NCBI GenBank assembly: GCA_955652255.1
Contig: CATPAW010000092.1
Location: 1 to 5,994 of the forward strand
DNA: 5,994 bases
From: an uncultured Chthoniobacterales bacterium
GTDB taxonomy: Bacteria > Verrucomicrobiota > Verrucomicrobiia > Chthoniobacterales > UBA10450
Direction of reading: 5' to 3'
Shown: positions 1-5,859 of the stretch, piece by piece
Numbering within the stretch: the first letter of the stretch is position 1
Layout: each line of letters starts with the position of its first letter
Translations under genes and position numbers: made by a program
Notes under the pieces: model-generated
Seen by the model: the letters and a program-made list of their open reading frames with translations, nothing else
Databases searched by the model: none
What the model was told of the DNA's origin: nothing

Positions 1-488
1 CACAATGACAACGCCACCCACGGAAGGCGCCCATAACCGAAGGTCAGATTGAAGACGCCCACTGTTCCGAGCAGAACGGAAACGAATTGCCAGCGGGTGA
101 GCCGTTCGCGCAGAAAAACCGCTCCGAGCAAAACGTTCATGAGCGGCGTCATGAAATACCCAAGGCTTGTCTCAATGACGCGACCGATGATTACGGCCCA
201 GATGTACAAAAACCAAGTGATCGCGATCATCGAGCCGCTAGCCAGACAATAGAATCTGGCGCGTCGCGACCGAACGTTGGCTGCAACTTCGGTCCAGCGG
301 CGCTGCCACGTGAGCAACGCGATTAAGAAGATCGACGTCCAGACAAAACGGTGCGCGAGAATCTCAGTGGCTGGCACCGCCTTGAGCAGCTTCCAGTAGA
401 TTGGAACAAGTCCCCATGTGGTGAACGCGGCGATGCCGGCGATGAGGGCGGATCTCTCGCGCGATTTATTTTTTTGCAAGATCGACAT
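1..488 (-). CDS. rarD: RarD/EamA-family transporter, N-terminal part (cut by window edge)
   Basis: This is an inner-membrane permease of the drug/metabolite transporter (EamA) superfamily, RarD type; the substrate of RarD proteins is not firmly known. Reading the minus strand from ATG at 486-488 gives 162 residues before the window ends, about half of the usual ~300. RarD-like stretches are visible: TWGLVPIYWKLLKAVPATEI (about 24-43) followed by LAHRFVW, WFLYIWAV (about 92-99), GRVIETSLGYF (about 102-112), the FLRERL turn (125-130) and FGYGRLPWVAL near the edge. Hydrophobic segments fall at about 14-30, 48-61, 81-101, 110-127 and 135-151. The start is supported by AGGAAG seven bases upstream of the ATG. 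It is divergent from the TolB-like/TPR gene across a 174-bp spacer. Some asparagines usual in RarD appear changed (SINW to AITW, FINP to FMTP), so it may be a divergent subfamily. The family call is strong; the function is unknown. Confidence 0.9.
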   Translation of the reverse strand, partial: MSILQKNKSRERSALIAGIAAFTTWGLVPIYWKLLKAVPATEILAHRFVWTSIFLIALLTWQRRWTEVAANVRSRRARFYCLASGSMIAITWFLYIWAVIIGRVIETSLGYFMTPLMNVLLGAVFLRERLTRWQFVSVLLGTVGVFNLTFGYGRLPWVALSL

Positions 489-662
489 GCTGGCGCTTCC
501 TATTTCACGGTTCGCACGCGTGGGCAAATCTCCATCAAATAAAAACGAGTCAGGAACGCAGGAAAGAAGGAAGGAGAAGAGATTGAAATGCCCGACGACG
601 GAATAGAACTTAATTTCTTGCTTTCCTGTTTTCCTGATTAAGTCTGTTAAGTAAGCTTTGGA
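489..662. promoter_or_regulatory. Divergent intergenic region between rarD and the TPR gene
   Basis: This spacer must hold the promoters of both the leftward transporter gene and the rightward TPR gene. I see no convincing -35/-10 pair on either strand. It contains a strongly purine-rich tract at about 551-588 and an ordered set of CAGGAA half-sites, listed separately. A 17-codon reading frame (ATG 588-590 to TAA 639-641) sits behind an AAGGAG at 571-576. It is too short to call as a gene, but it could be a leader peptide. In-frame stops at 639-641 and 648-650 prevent the TPR gene from starting upstream of 651. Confidence 0.5.
549..638. repeat. Imperfect 18-bp inverted repeat made of paired CAGGAA half-sites
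   Basis: The left arm at 549-566 and the reverse complement of the right arm at 621-638 match at 15 of 18 positions. Each arm holds two CAGGAA hexamers exactly 8 bp apart: 551-556 and 559-564 on the plus strand, 623-628 and 631-636 on the minus strand. The arms are separated by 54 bp. Such an arrangement could be a paired operator in the divergent promoter region, or a long-loop RNA stem ahead of the TPR gene. The symmetry is seen directly; the role is inference. Confidence 0.55.
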
Positions 663-2318
663 ATGCGGAATTTCTTCGCCGAACTCAAGCGGCGAAAAGT
701 TTACAGCGTCGCGGTCGCGTACGCGGTCGCCGGCTGGGCCCTCGCTCAAGGCATCGCGCAGGTTTTTCCGGTTTTCGACATTTCGAATTTGGTTGTGCGT
801 CTCATCGTGCTCCTTATCGTGCTCGGCTTTCCAGTCGCACTAATTCTCTCGTGGTTTTTCGATCTCACTCGGTACGGGATCGTGCGGACGCCGGATCGGC
901 CCGAAATTGAGATCGACGTCGTTCGACCGATCGGCTCGAACGAGAAATCAATCGCCGTTTTGCCTTTCGCCGATCTAAGCCCGGCAAAAGATCACGATTA
1001 TTTTAGCGACGGGATTGCGGAGGAAATTCTCGTGGCACTGGCGAAGATCGAGGGTTTGCGTGTTGCGGCACGGCGGTCGTCGTTTTGGTTCAAAGGAAAA
1101 GAGGCACAACTCAGCGAAATCGCGCGCAAGTTGAATGTCGAGCATGTGCTGGAAGGAACGGTGCGACGCGACGGCAACCGCCTACGGATCACTGCCGAGC
1201 TGATTGACGCGGGGGACGGGTTCACGATTTGGTCTGATACATTCGAGCGAGAAATGCAGGGAATCTTTGCGCTGCAAGACGAAATTACGCGTGCGATTGT
1301 CGATGCGCTGAAGCTCAAGCTGGCGATCTCGCCACCGCCACCCTCGCGCAGTCTCGATGCTTACGACGCGTACTTACAAGGCCTCTTTTATTCCGACAAA
1401 ACGACCGAGGATGACCTGCGGAAAAGTTTAGAATTTTTTGCTCGCGCGCTGGAGAAAGATCCGCAGTTCAGTCGCGCATGGACAGGCATTGCAAAGTCGT
1501 GGCTTTGGCTCGCGGACGCGTACGTGCCACCGATTGAAGCGTATCCGAACGTCCGCGATGCCGCAGGTCGCGCGTTGCAGTTGAACGACAACGAAGCCGA
1601 GGCGCACGTGTATCTCGCGGAGACCAAGCGCATTCTCGATTGGGACCTCGACGGAGCGGAAGCAGAATTCAATCGCGCGTGCGAGCTGGAGCCGAACTCC
1701 ACGCCGTCGAATTATTTCGTCGCTGCGCTGCATGCAGCACGCGGCGATCGCCACAAAGCGCTCGCGTTTTTGCAGCGTACATCGAAGATCGATCCGGCGT
1801 CCCTATGGGTGAGTAACTTCGCTTGCGAGCTTTACCGTTATTTCGGCCTGAACGATGAAGCGATGGCGGCTGGTGAACGCGCATTGCAACTTGATCCGAC
1901 TTTCGCCTATGGCGAGCCACTGCTGGCGGCGCTTTATCGCGAGATGGGCCACTTCGATGATGCGATCGCGCTATATAACAAAGCGCGCAGCATCACTGGC
2001 AAAGCCGCATTTGGTTTGGCGATAACTTACGCGCGAATGGACCGGCGCGAGGAGGCGCGGCAAACTCTCAAAGCCGCAACAGCGAACCGCCGCTACCTAC
2101 CGGGCGACGCCATTGCCCATGTACACGTTGCGCTGCACGAACACGATGCTGCCATTCGCGAACTGCAGCGCGCATGCGAGGAGCGGTCCTCGTCGCTGCA
2201 TATGGTCGGCATCGCTCCCGAGTTCGCGCCAATGCGCAGCGATCCGCGATTTACCGCGATCCTGAAACGAATCGGCCTCGAGCCGGAAAAAGTTTTTGCG
2301 AGCGCGAGCAAATTGTAG
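663..2318 (+). CDS. Membrane-anchored TolB/FlgO-like domain and TPR-repeat protein
   Basis: This 551-residue protein has three parts. Residues 1-75 form a conserved membrane module: a basic start (FFAELKRRKVY), a hydrophobic segment at about 15-35 and another at about 43-66, ending in the SWFFDLTRYGI type of motif. Residues 94-222 form a TolB-amino-terminal/FlgO-like domain, with KSIAVLPFADLS, DYFSDGIAEEI, LNVEHVLEGTVRR and RITAELIDAGDGFTIWSDTF. Residues about 230-510 are degenerate TPR units, for example around 313-345 and 384-444. The ending (EERSS..., SDPRFTAILKRIGL, 507-539) is the usual closing block of this family, so the protein is full length. The same TolB-TPR architecture is often found C-terminal to adenylate cyclase or winged-helix output domains; here only the membrane module precedes it. 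The charge pattern suggests both termini are cytoplasmic. A role as scaffold or sensor is inference. The ATG at 663 is chosen because in-frame stops lie just upstream; its ribosome site is weak. The stop codon lies inside a hairpin repeat. Confidence 0.9.
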   Translation: MRNFFAELKRRKVYSVAVAYAVAGWALAQGIAQVFPVFDISNLVVRLIVLLIVLGFPVALILSWFFDLTRYGIVRTPDRPEIEIDVVRPIGSNEKSIAVLPFADLSPAKDHDYFSDGIAEEILVALAKIEGLRVAARRSSFWFKGKEAQLSEIARKLNVEHVLEGTVRRDGNRLRITAELIDAGDGFTIWSDTFEREMQGIFALQDEITRAIVDALKLKLAISPPPPSRSLDAYDAYLQGLFYSDKTTEDDLRKSLEFFARALEKDPQFSRAWTGIAKSWLWLADAYVPPIEAYPNVRDAAGRALQLNDNEAEAHVYLAETKRILDWDLDGAEAEFNRACELEPNSTPSNYFVAALHAARGDRHKALAFLQRTSKIDPASLWVSNFACELYRYFGLNDEAMAAGERALQLDPTFAYGEPLLAALYREMGHFDDAIALYNKARSITGKAAFGLAITYARMDRREEARQTLKAATANRRYLPGDAIAHVHVALHEHDAAIRELQRACEERSSSLHMVGIAPEFAPMRSDPRFTAILKRIGLEPEKVFASASKL

Positions 2319-2364
2319 GGGACGCTGTTAGCATCCCATGGGGAAGCCAGCGGCTTCCCCTACA
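2314..2364. repeat. REP-like double-hairpin element, likely bidirectional terminator
   Basis: This 51-bp unit begins with TGTAGGGG (2314-2321) and ends with its exact reverse complement CCCCTACA (2357-2364). Inside are two adjacent hairpins. The first is GGGACGCT, loop GTT, AGCATCCC (2319-2337), with one C/A mismatch that becomes a G-U pair in minus-strand RNA. The second is GGGGAAGCC, loop AGC, GGCTTCCCC (2340-2360), a perfect 9-bp stem. The layout is a small cloverleaf closed by TGTA/TACA, as in paired REP elements. It lies between converging genes and provides the TAG stops of both (2316-2318 plus, 2360-2362 minus). There is no U-run, so classical intrinsic termination is not certain. Confidence 0.75.
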
Positions 2365-2611
2365 GGCTATTAATTTCCGGAACGCGGATACAGGCTGCAA
2401 AATGTTTTTCGCCCCAGTCGACGAGCGAAGGCACCTCCGCTTTGCATGCTTCGATCATGTACGGGCAGCGCGGATGAAATCGGCAGCAGATGGGCGGATT
2501 CATCGGCGACGGCGGATCACCCGGCAGGACAATGCAGCCGGATTCGCCTACAAGTCCAAGCACTTCTCCGCGCAAGATCGAGACTCTGTCGAGCCGTCGA
2601 GAAATCCGTCA
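2360..2611 (-). pseudogene. Relic of oligopeptide/dipeptide ABC transporter ATPase (OppD/OppF/DppD/DppF type), internal deletion
   Basis: The frame is open from just after a TGA at 2609-2611; the first usable start is TTG at 2573-2575, giving 71 residues. The upstream codons read LDRVS, and with RGEVLGLVGESGC they match the sequence leading into Walker A of peptide-importer ATPases. The lysine-containing end (GKS/T) is missing: after GESGC (residues 11-14) the protein jumps to IVLPGDPPSPMNPP, the start of the C-terminal oligo/dipeptide (oligo_HPY) tail. The tail is well preserved, with CRFHPRCP (31-38) and cysteines 31, 37, 44 and 62 in the spacing known for the cluster-binding region of such ATPases. 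Over 200 residues of a normal ~320-residue ATPase, including the Q-loop, signature motif, Walker B and H-loop, are absent. It cannot hydrolyse ATP. It follows the MsrB-like gene on the same strand and converges on the TPR gene. The family identity is strong; any residual expression is unknown. Confidence 0.85.
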
Positions 2612-2638
2612 GATAAGAGCTCTGAACGTAGTTTTGTC

Positions 2639-3295
2639 CTACTTATCTTTTGCTTTTTGCTCTGTGGTCTCTTCCTTCGGAAACAGGGAGAGATATTCGG
2701 CGTAGCCTTCGGCCTTCATTTTTTCGACGGGAATGAAATGCAACGCCGCCGAGTTAATGGCGTAGCGCCGGCCGGTGGGCGGCGGTCCGTCGTTGAAAAC
2801 GTGGCCGAGATGGGAGTTGCTCCCGGTTGTGCGGACCTCGGTGCGTTGCATGCCGAAGGAGGAGTCGGGTTTTTCGACAACGCGGTCCGGTGAAATCGGT
2901 TTTGTAAAAGTCGGTCGGCCGGTGCTGGCATCAAATTTGTCGGTCGAACTGAAAAGCGCCTCGCCCGTGATCACGTCCACGTAAATGCCGGGGCGTTGAT
3001 TTTCCCAGTATTCATTCCGAAAAGCTGTCTCGGTGCCGTTTTCGCGCATGACGTGGTACTGTTCTTCCTTGAGTTGGGAACGGAGGACGGAGTCGCTCGG
3101 GACCGGTCTTATGGGATTAAATTGTCCCGTTTTCTTCTTCTGCTCTTCCGCATGGCTGAAGTAAAAGAAGCCCGCGGCGACGACGACGGCGCCGACCAAC
3201 CCAAGCCACAGCGTTAAGTGTGTCGAGTGTTTTGAAGGGTGACGGATTCTTTGCACCGGCGTTTCAGAAATCTCTTTTACCGACAGTTCATTCAT
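2639..3295 (-). CDS. MsrB-family protein lacking the catalytic cysteine (probable pseudoenzyme), membrane-anchored
   Basis: This 218-residue protein has a cytoplasmic basic N-terminus, a single membrane segment at about 28-47 and an MsrB (SelR) domain at about 70-205. Family blocks are clear: EEQYHVMRENGTE (78-89), GIYVDVITGEALFSSTDKFD (103-122), FGMQRTEVR (147-155), SHLGHVF (161-167) and INSAALHFIP (180-189). The nucleophile position in RYCINSAA is alanine here (Ala179, GCC codon at 2759-2761), the active-site Trp of GWPSF is Arg127, and the protein contains no cysteine anywhere. The thiol chemistry of methionine-R-sulfoxide reduction is therefore impossible. The frame is otherwise intact and the two domain histidines (162, 165) remain, so this may be a conserved binding protein or an early-stage dead gene. 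It lies 122 bp downstream of a complete MsrB paralogue in the same orientation. The ATG is preceded by a weak GGTGG ribosome site. The domain call is very sure; the function is not. Confidence 0.88.
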   Translation of the reverse strand: MNELSVKEISETPVQRIRHPSKHSTHLTLWLGLVGAVVVAAGFFYFSHAEEQKKKTGQFNPIRPVPSDSVLRSQLKEEQYHVMRENGTETAFRNEYWENQRPGIYVDVITGEALFSSTDKFDASTGRPTFTKPISPDRVVEKPDSSFGMQRTEVRTTGSNSHLGHVFNDGPPPTGRRYAINSAALHFIPVEKMKAEGYAEYLSLFPKEETTEQKAKDK

Positions 3296-3417
3296 TAGCC
3301 ACCACTTCGTCTCGTGAATGCGCAGGGGTACTGGAGCGGACCTCTTTTAATATATCGCACCGACAAGCCGCGGTGGTTGTGCGCATTCATCTCCCCAAAG
3401 CTTCCCGGGCGAAACCG
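3296..3417. other. Spacer between the tandem msrB genes
   Basis: No gene fits in these 122 bp. A 10-bp perfect inverted repeat, TGAATGCGCA (3315-3324) and TGCGCATTCA (3380-3389), flanks a 55-bp interior. The interior has an AT-rich run near 3347-3355 that could serve as a -10 region for the downstream msrB-like gene, but I find no matching -35. The size allows a separate promoter for the downstream copy. Confidence 0.35.
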
Positions 3418-4041
3418 TTAGTTCTTCTTCTCGAAAAGCGCGAGATAGTCGCCGTAGCCTTCTTCCCTTAATTTTCCCACTGGAACGAATCGCAGCGCGG
3501 CCGAATTGATGCAATATCGCTGACCGATCGGCGCCGGACCATCTGGGAAAACATGGCCGAGGTGCGAATCGCTTTTGCTCGAACGGACCTCGGTCCGTTC
3601 CATGCCAAGCGTGCGATCCGATTTCTCCGCCACGCGCGCTTTGTCGATCGGCTTCGTGAAACTCGGCCAGCCAGTGCCGCTGTCGAATTTGTCGAGTGAG
3701 CTAAACAGCGGTTCCCCGCTCACGATATCGACATAAATTCCGTCGCGATGCTCGTTCCAATATGCATTCTGGAACGGTGGCTCCGTCCCGCACATTTGCG
3801 TGACGTGATATTGCTCGGGCGTGAGTTTTTTGCGCAGTTCCGCGTCTACGGGTTTCGCGCTCTTGTCGCTGCTGGTTGATGGAGTTGTCATAGCTGGTGG
3901 TTGCGTCGCCGGATCTTCTTGCTTCTGAGCGCCGGCCCGATTCAGAAACAACAAAAGACCGAGCAACCCGACAAAGACCAAGGCGCAGAAGATTAACATT
4001 CCACGCGACGATTGCTTCAGCCGCTTCGGAAACTGGATCAC
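3418..4041 (-). CDS. msrB: Peptide-methionine (R)-S-oxide reductase, membrane-anchored
   Basis: The enzyme reduces methionine-R-sulfoxide in proteins, using a cysteine nucleophile regenerated by a disulfide relay. The 207-residue product has a basic start, a hydrophobic segment at about 14-34, a Pro/Ser/Thr-rich linker to about 65, then the MsrB domain (about 70-203). Key features are present: LTPEQYHVTQMCGTEPPF (73-90), GIYVDIVSGEPLFSS (101-115), SGTGWPSF with Trp125, GMERTEVRS, SHLGHVF (159-165) and RYCINSAAL with catalytic Cys177 (codon 3511-3513). Cys84, in the position ahead of GTEPP, is a plausible resolving cysteine. There are no CXXC pairs, so this is a zinc-free type. The anchor and linker suggest the domain sits on the periplasmic side, repairing envelope proteins; that location is inference. 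The start is GTG at 4039-4041, the most upstream start in frame, chosen because it keeps the basic residues ahead of the membrane segment. No strong ribosome site is seen. It is followed by a cysteine-free paralogue. Confidence 0.93.
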   Translation of the reverse strand: MIQFPKRLKQSSRGMLIFCALVFVGLLGLLLFLNRAGAQKQEDPATQPPAMTTPSTSSDKSAKPVDAELRKKLTPEQYHVTQMCGTEPPFQNAYWNEHRDGIYVDIVSGEPLFSSLDKFDSGTGWPSFTKPIDKARVAEKSDRTLGMERTEVRSSKSDSHLGHVFPDGPAPIGQRYCINSAALRFVPVGKLREEGYGDYLALFEKKN

Positions 4042-4323
4042 GCCAAAAAATACGCGATTTATTTTGTCGCGACAGCGGAATTTGCCACCGGCACTTTAGC
4101 TGCGGCGCGTCGGTTTGTCCGCGATGAGCAACTGCTGTCAATCGGGCAGCGGCGCTGATTTAGGAACCGGCCGTGCAACGAACCGACATCGATCGCCAAC
4201 GAAGCAGTTGTTCTGATTAGATCACGTGGAAGACCTTGGCTTCGTCGTAAGTAATTGGACGACTTAAAGGGCTGCGCGTTCGGGGCATTGCTGGATGCAC
4301 GAACCGCTCGGGTGCAAATTTCG
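4042..4323. other. Intergenic region between the MFS gene and msrB
   Basis: I see no convincing gene or tRNA in these 282 bp. On the minus strand, the direction of msrB, a consensus-like TTGACA lies at 4141-4136 (plus strand TGTCAA), but nothing resembling TATAAT follows at 16-18 bp, so it is only a weak promoter candidate. Just upstream of the msrB start a 5-bp stem (4053-4057 with 4067-4071) is followed on the minus strand by six Ts (4050-4045). This could be a weak terminator or attenuator, though the stem is short. Confidence 0.3.
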
Positions 4324-5844
4324 CTAGTCGACATCCTGTCGCCCAGCTTCGGGAACGCGAATGTAGCGGCGCAGCACCAGCAATCCAATCGGCGCAACCG
4401 ATGCCGCCAGAGCAAAGATAAGCCACATCGTCCCGGAATGTCGCGGACCGTGTTCTGGACAAAACGCAGCTAATAGCCATCCCCCGCTTCCCACGAGCAA
4501 TTTGCCGAGAAGAAACGGAATATAGGAGAGTGCGCCATAGGATGCTTCCTGACCTTTTGGGGCAATCGCGGCAGCATACTCGTACACTCGCGGTGAATAG
4601 AATGCTTCGCCGACCGAGAAGATGGCAATATAGATCGCAGTCATGATATAGTACGGATGAATACCACCTTTCAATCCGAGATAAGTGTGGCCGAGCCATT
4701 GACCGATCGGGCCGTTGGCGGAACCTTGGAACCACGCCGTAGGCAAAGCCATCAAGAAGACCGAAGCCGCACAGATGACTCCACCGACTACGACCATTCG
4801 ATAGGCGGAGAACTGTTGGGTAAGCGCGCCGATCATTGGCACAAGCAAAATGATGAGAAGGTAATTGATGGCTGACAGCTGACCTATCGGCGCTCCGTCC
4901 CCTAGCTCCCGAATACCGAATTTGGGAAACACGTAGTCCATTTGCAGGAAGATGAGCTTCAGAAATCCGATCAAAAGAAGAAAGGCAAGCAGACGGTAAA
5001 AACCGGACTGACTGAGCAGCCGCCTAAATAGCCGGACGGTATCGAGGGCACAGTCGCGGACCGTTAACCAGATACGCTCCCAGAACGCACCTGTGGCGTA
5101 CCTCACCGGCTCAGCGGTGAACCTAACGCCTTCATCTGTCGCTTCAGCCCCTCTGCGCAGAAAATAAATCGTCGGAAGAAGCAGAAGCTCGAAGCCGAGG
5201 CTTACCAGGAACAGCGTCCGGTAAGTAGTTATCTGTAATCCAAAGAGACTTAAATGACCATGTTCGCCTAACGTCTGCCGGACGTAGTCGAAGATGCGGG
5301 CAGCGACGAGGTAGCCAACGTTCATGACCATGTAGATGACCGAGAAGGAGATTGAGCGTTGTCGCGTCGTCGAATATCGTCGCGCGGCTGCGATCAGCAC
5401 CGGCGTGCCTAGTGCCTCACCAATGACCAAAGGAAACAAGCCGCCAGCAAGCGCCAGCCATTTTATGGTCGTGAACGCCATGACGGCGCGCGCCACCAGG
5501 CAGACAAACACGCCAAGGAAGAAAGTTCGGCGAAGGCCGACCGCGTCAGTGATTGAGCCAGCTAACAGCGTGAACACGGTCATCGCCGGCGCCCAAACCC
5601 AACCTACTAAAGCTCCCGCGTGCTGATCGTTGAACCCGAGATCTGACGATAGCCACAAAATCAACGTCTTATTCGTGACGGAGTAGGCCGAGATGATCAG
5701 GAGCTTTATCACGAACGTGATCCACAACTCGCGCTGAGCTCCCTTGAGGACGGTGAATTTCGCGAGAAAACCGAGAAAACCTGTCGCTGCGACTGGAGCG
5801 ATGCTGTCCTCCGGCACGAACGGCTCTTTGATTGCTTCTCCCAC
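4324..5844 (-). CDS. MFS transporter, POT/peptide-transporter-like
   Basis: This 506-residue integral inner-membrane protein has about 12 hydrophobic segments, for example at about 41-64, 77-97, 106-126, 130-152, 167-185, 208-228, 283-300, 325-341, 349-368, 398-416, 437-461 and 472-491. A major facilitator motif A is visible between the second and third segments (GSITDAVGLRRTFF, 96-109). The late segment GEAFYSPRVYEYAAAIAPKG (412-431), then SYGALSYIPFLLGKLL, resembles the GE..xSP region and following helices of the proton-coupled oligopeptide transporter branch. A cytoplasmic loop of about 50 residues (230-280) separates the halves. The substrate cannot be told from sequence alone. The start is GTG at 5842-5844, with a modest GAAG nine bases upstream; no other usual start exists between it and the ftsY stop. 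It lies 15 bp after ftsY in the same direction, so co-transcription is likely. A longer spacer separates it from msrB downstream. Confidence 0.85.
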   Translation of the reverse strand: MGEAIKEPFVPEDSIAPVAATGFLGFLAKFTVLKGAQRELWITFVIKLLIISAYSVTNKTLILWLSSDLGFNDQHAGALVGWVWAPAMTVFTLLAGSITDAVGLRRTFFLGVFVCLVARAVMAFTTIKWLALAGGLFPLVIGEALGTPVLIAAARRYSTTRQRSISFSVIYMVMNVGYLVAARIFDYVRQTLGEHGHLSLFGLQITTYRTLFLVSLGFELLLLPTIYFLRRGAEATDEGVRFTAEPVRYATGAFWERIWLTVRDCALDTVRLFRRLLSQSGFYRLLAFLLLIGFLKLIFLQMDYVFPKFGIRELGDGAPIGQLSAINYLLIILLVPMIGALTQQFSAYRMVVVGGVICAASVFLMALPTAWFQGSANGPIGQWLGHTYLGLKGGIHPYYIMTAIYIAIFSVGEAFYSPRVYEYAAAIAPKGQEASYGALSYIPFLLGKLLVGSGGWLLAAFCPEHGPRHSGTMWLIFALAASVAPIGLLVLRRYIRVPEAGRQDVD

Positions 5845-5859
5845 GGTTTTGAACTTCAG

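Noticed and set aside
49..606. Plus-strand open frames (49-252, 87-326, 351-542, 418-606)
   Set aside because: The first three lie mainly antisense to the clear RarD reading frame, and none has recognisable motifs; their composition is that of complement shadows or spacer sequence.
998..1920. Several minus-strand frames of 83-108 codons inside the TPR gene
   Set aside because: Ser/Arg/Ala-rich translations with no domain signal, opposite a gene with strong family similarity.
2759..2761. Sequencing error as the cause of the missing catalytic Cys in the MsrB-like gene
   Set aside because: TGC to GCC needs at least two base changes, and Trp127 and all other cysteines are also lost without any frameshift, so a single read error is unlikely.
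2174..2893. Plus-strand 239-codon frame
   Set aside because: It runs antisense through the ABC relic and the MsrB-like domain and overlaps the TPR gene 3' end; no recognisable motif, very basic random-looking composition.
3701..4141. Minus-strand 146-codon frame overlapping msrB and its upstream spacer
   Set aside because: It is out of frame with the unmistakable MsrB domain and has no family features.
4140..4323. Possible tRNA or small RNA in the MFS-msrB spacer
   Set aside because: No TTCGA-type T-arm, acceptor pairing or anticodon arm could be assembled.
4059..4735. Minus-strand frames of 118 and 172 codons reaching into the MFS-msrB spacer
   Set aside because: Largely alternate frames of the MFS gene; the tail that extends into the spacer shows no recognisable domain.
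5336..5626. Plus-strand 96-codon frame
   Set aside because: Antisense to membrane helices of the MFS gene; Thr/Arg-rich shadow translation.
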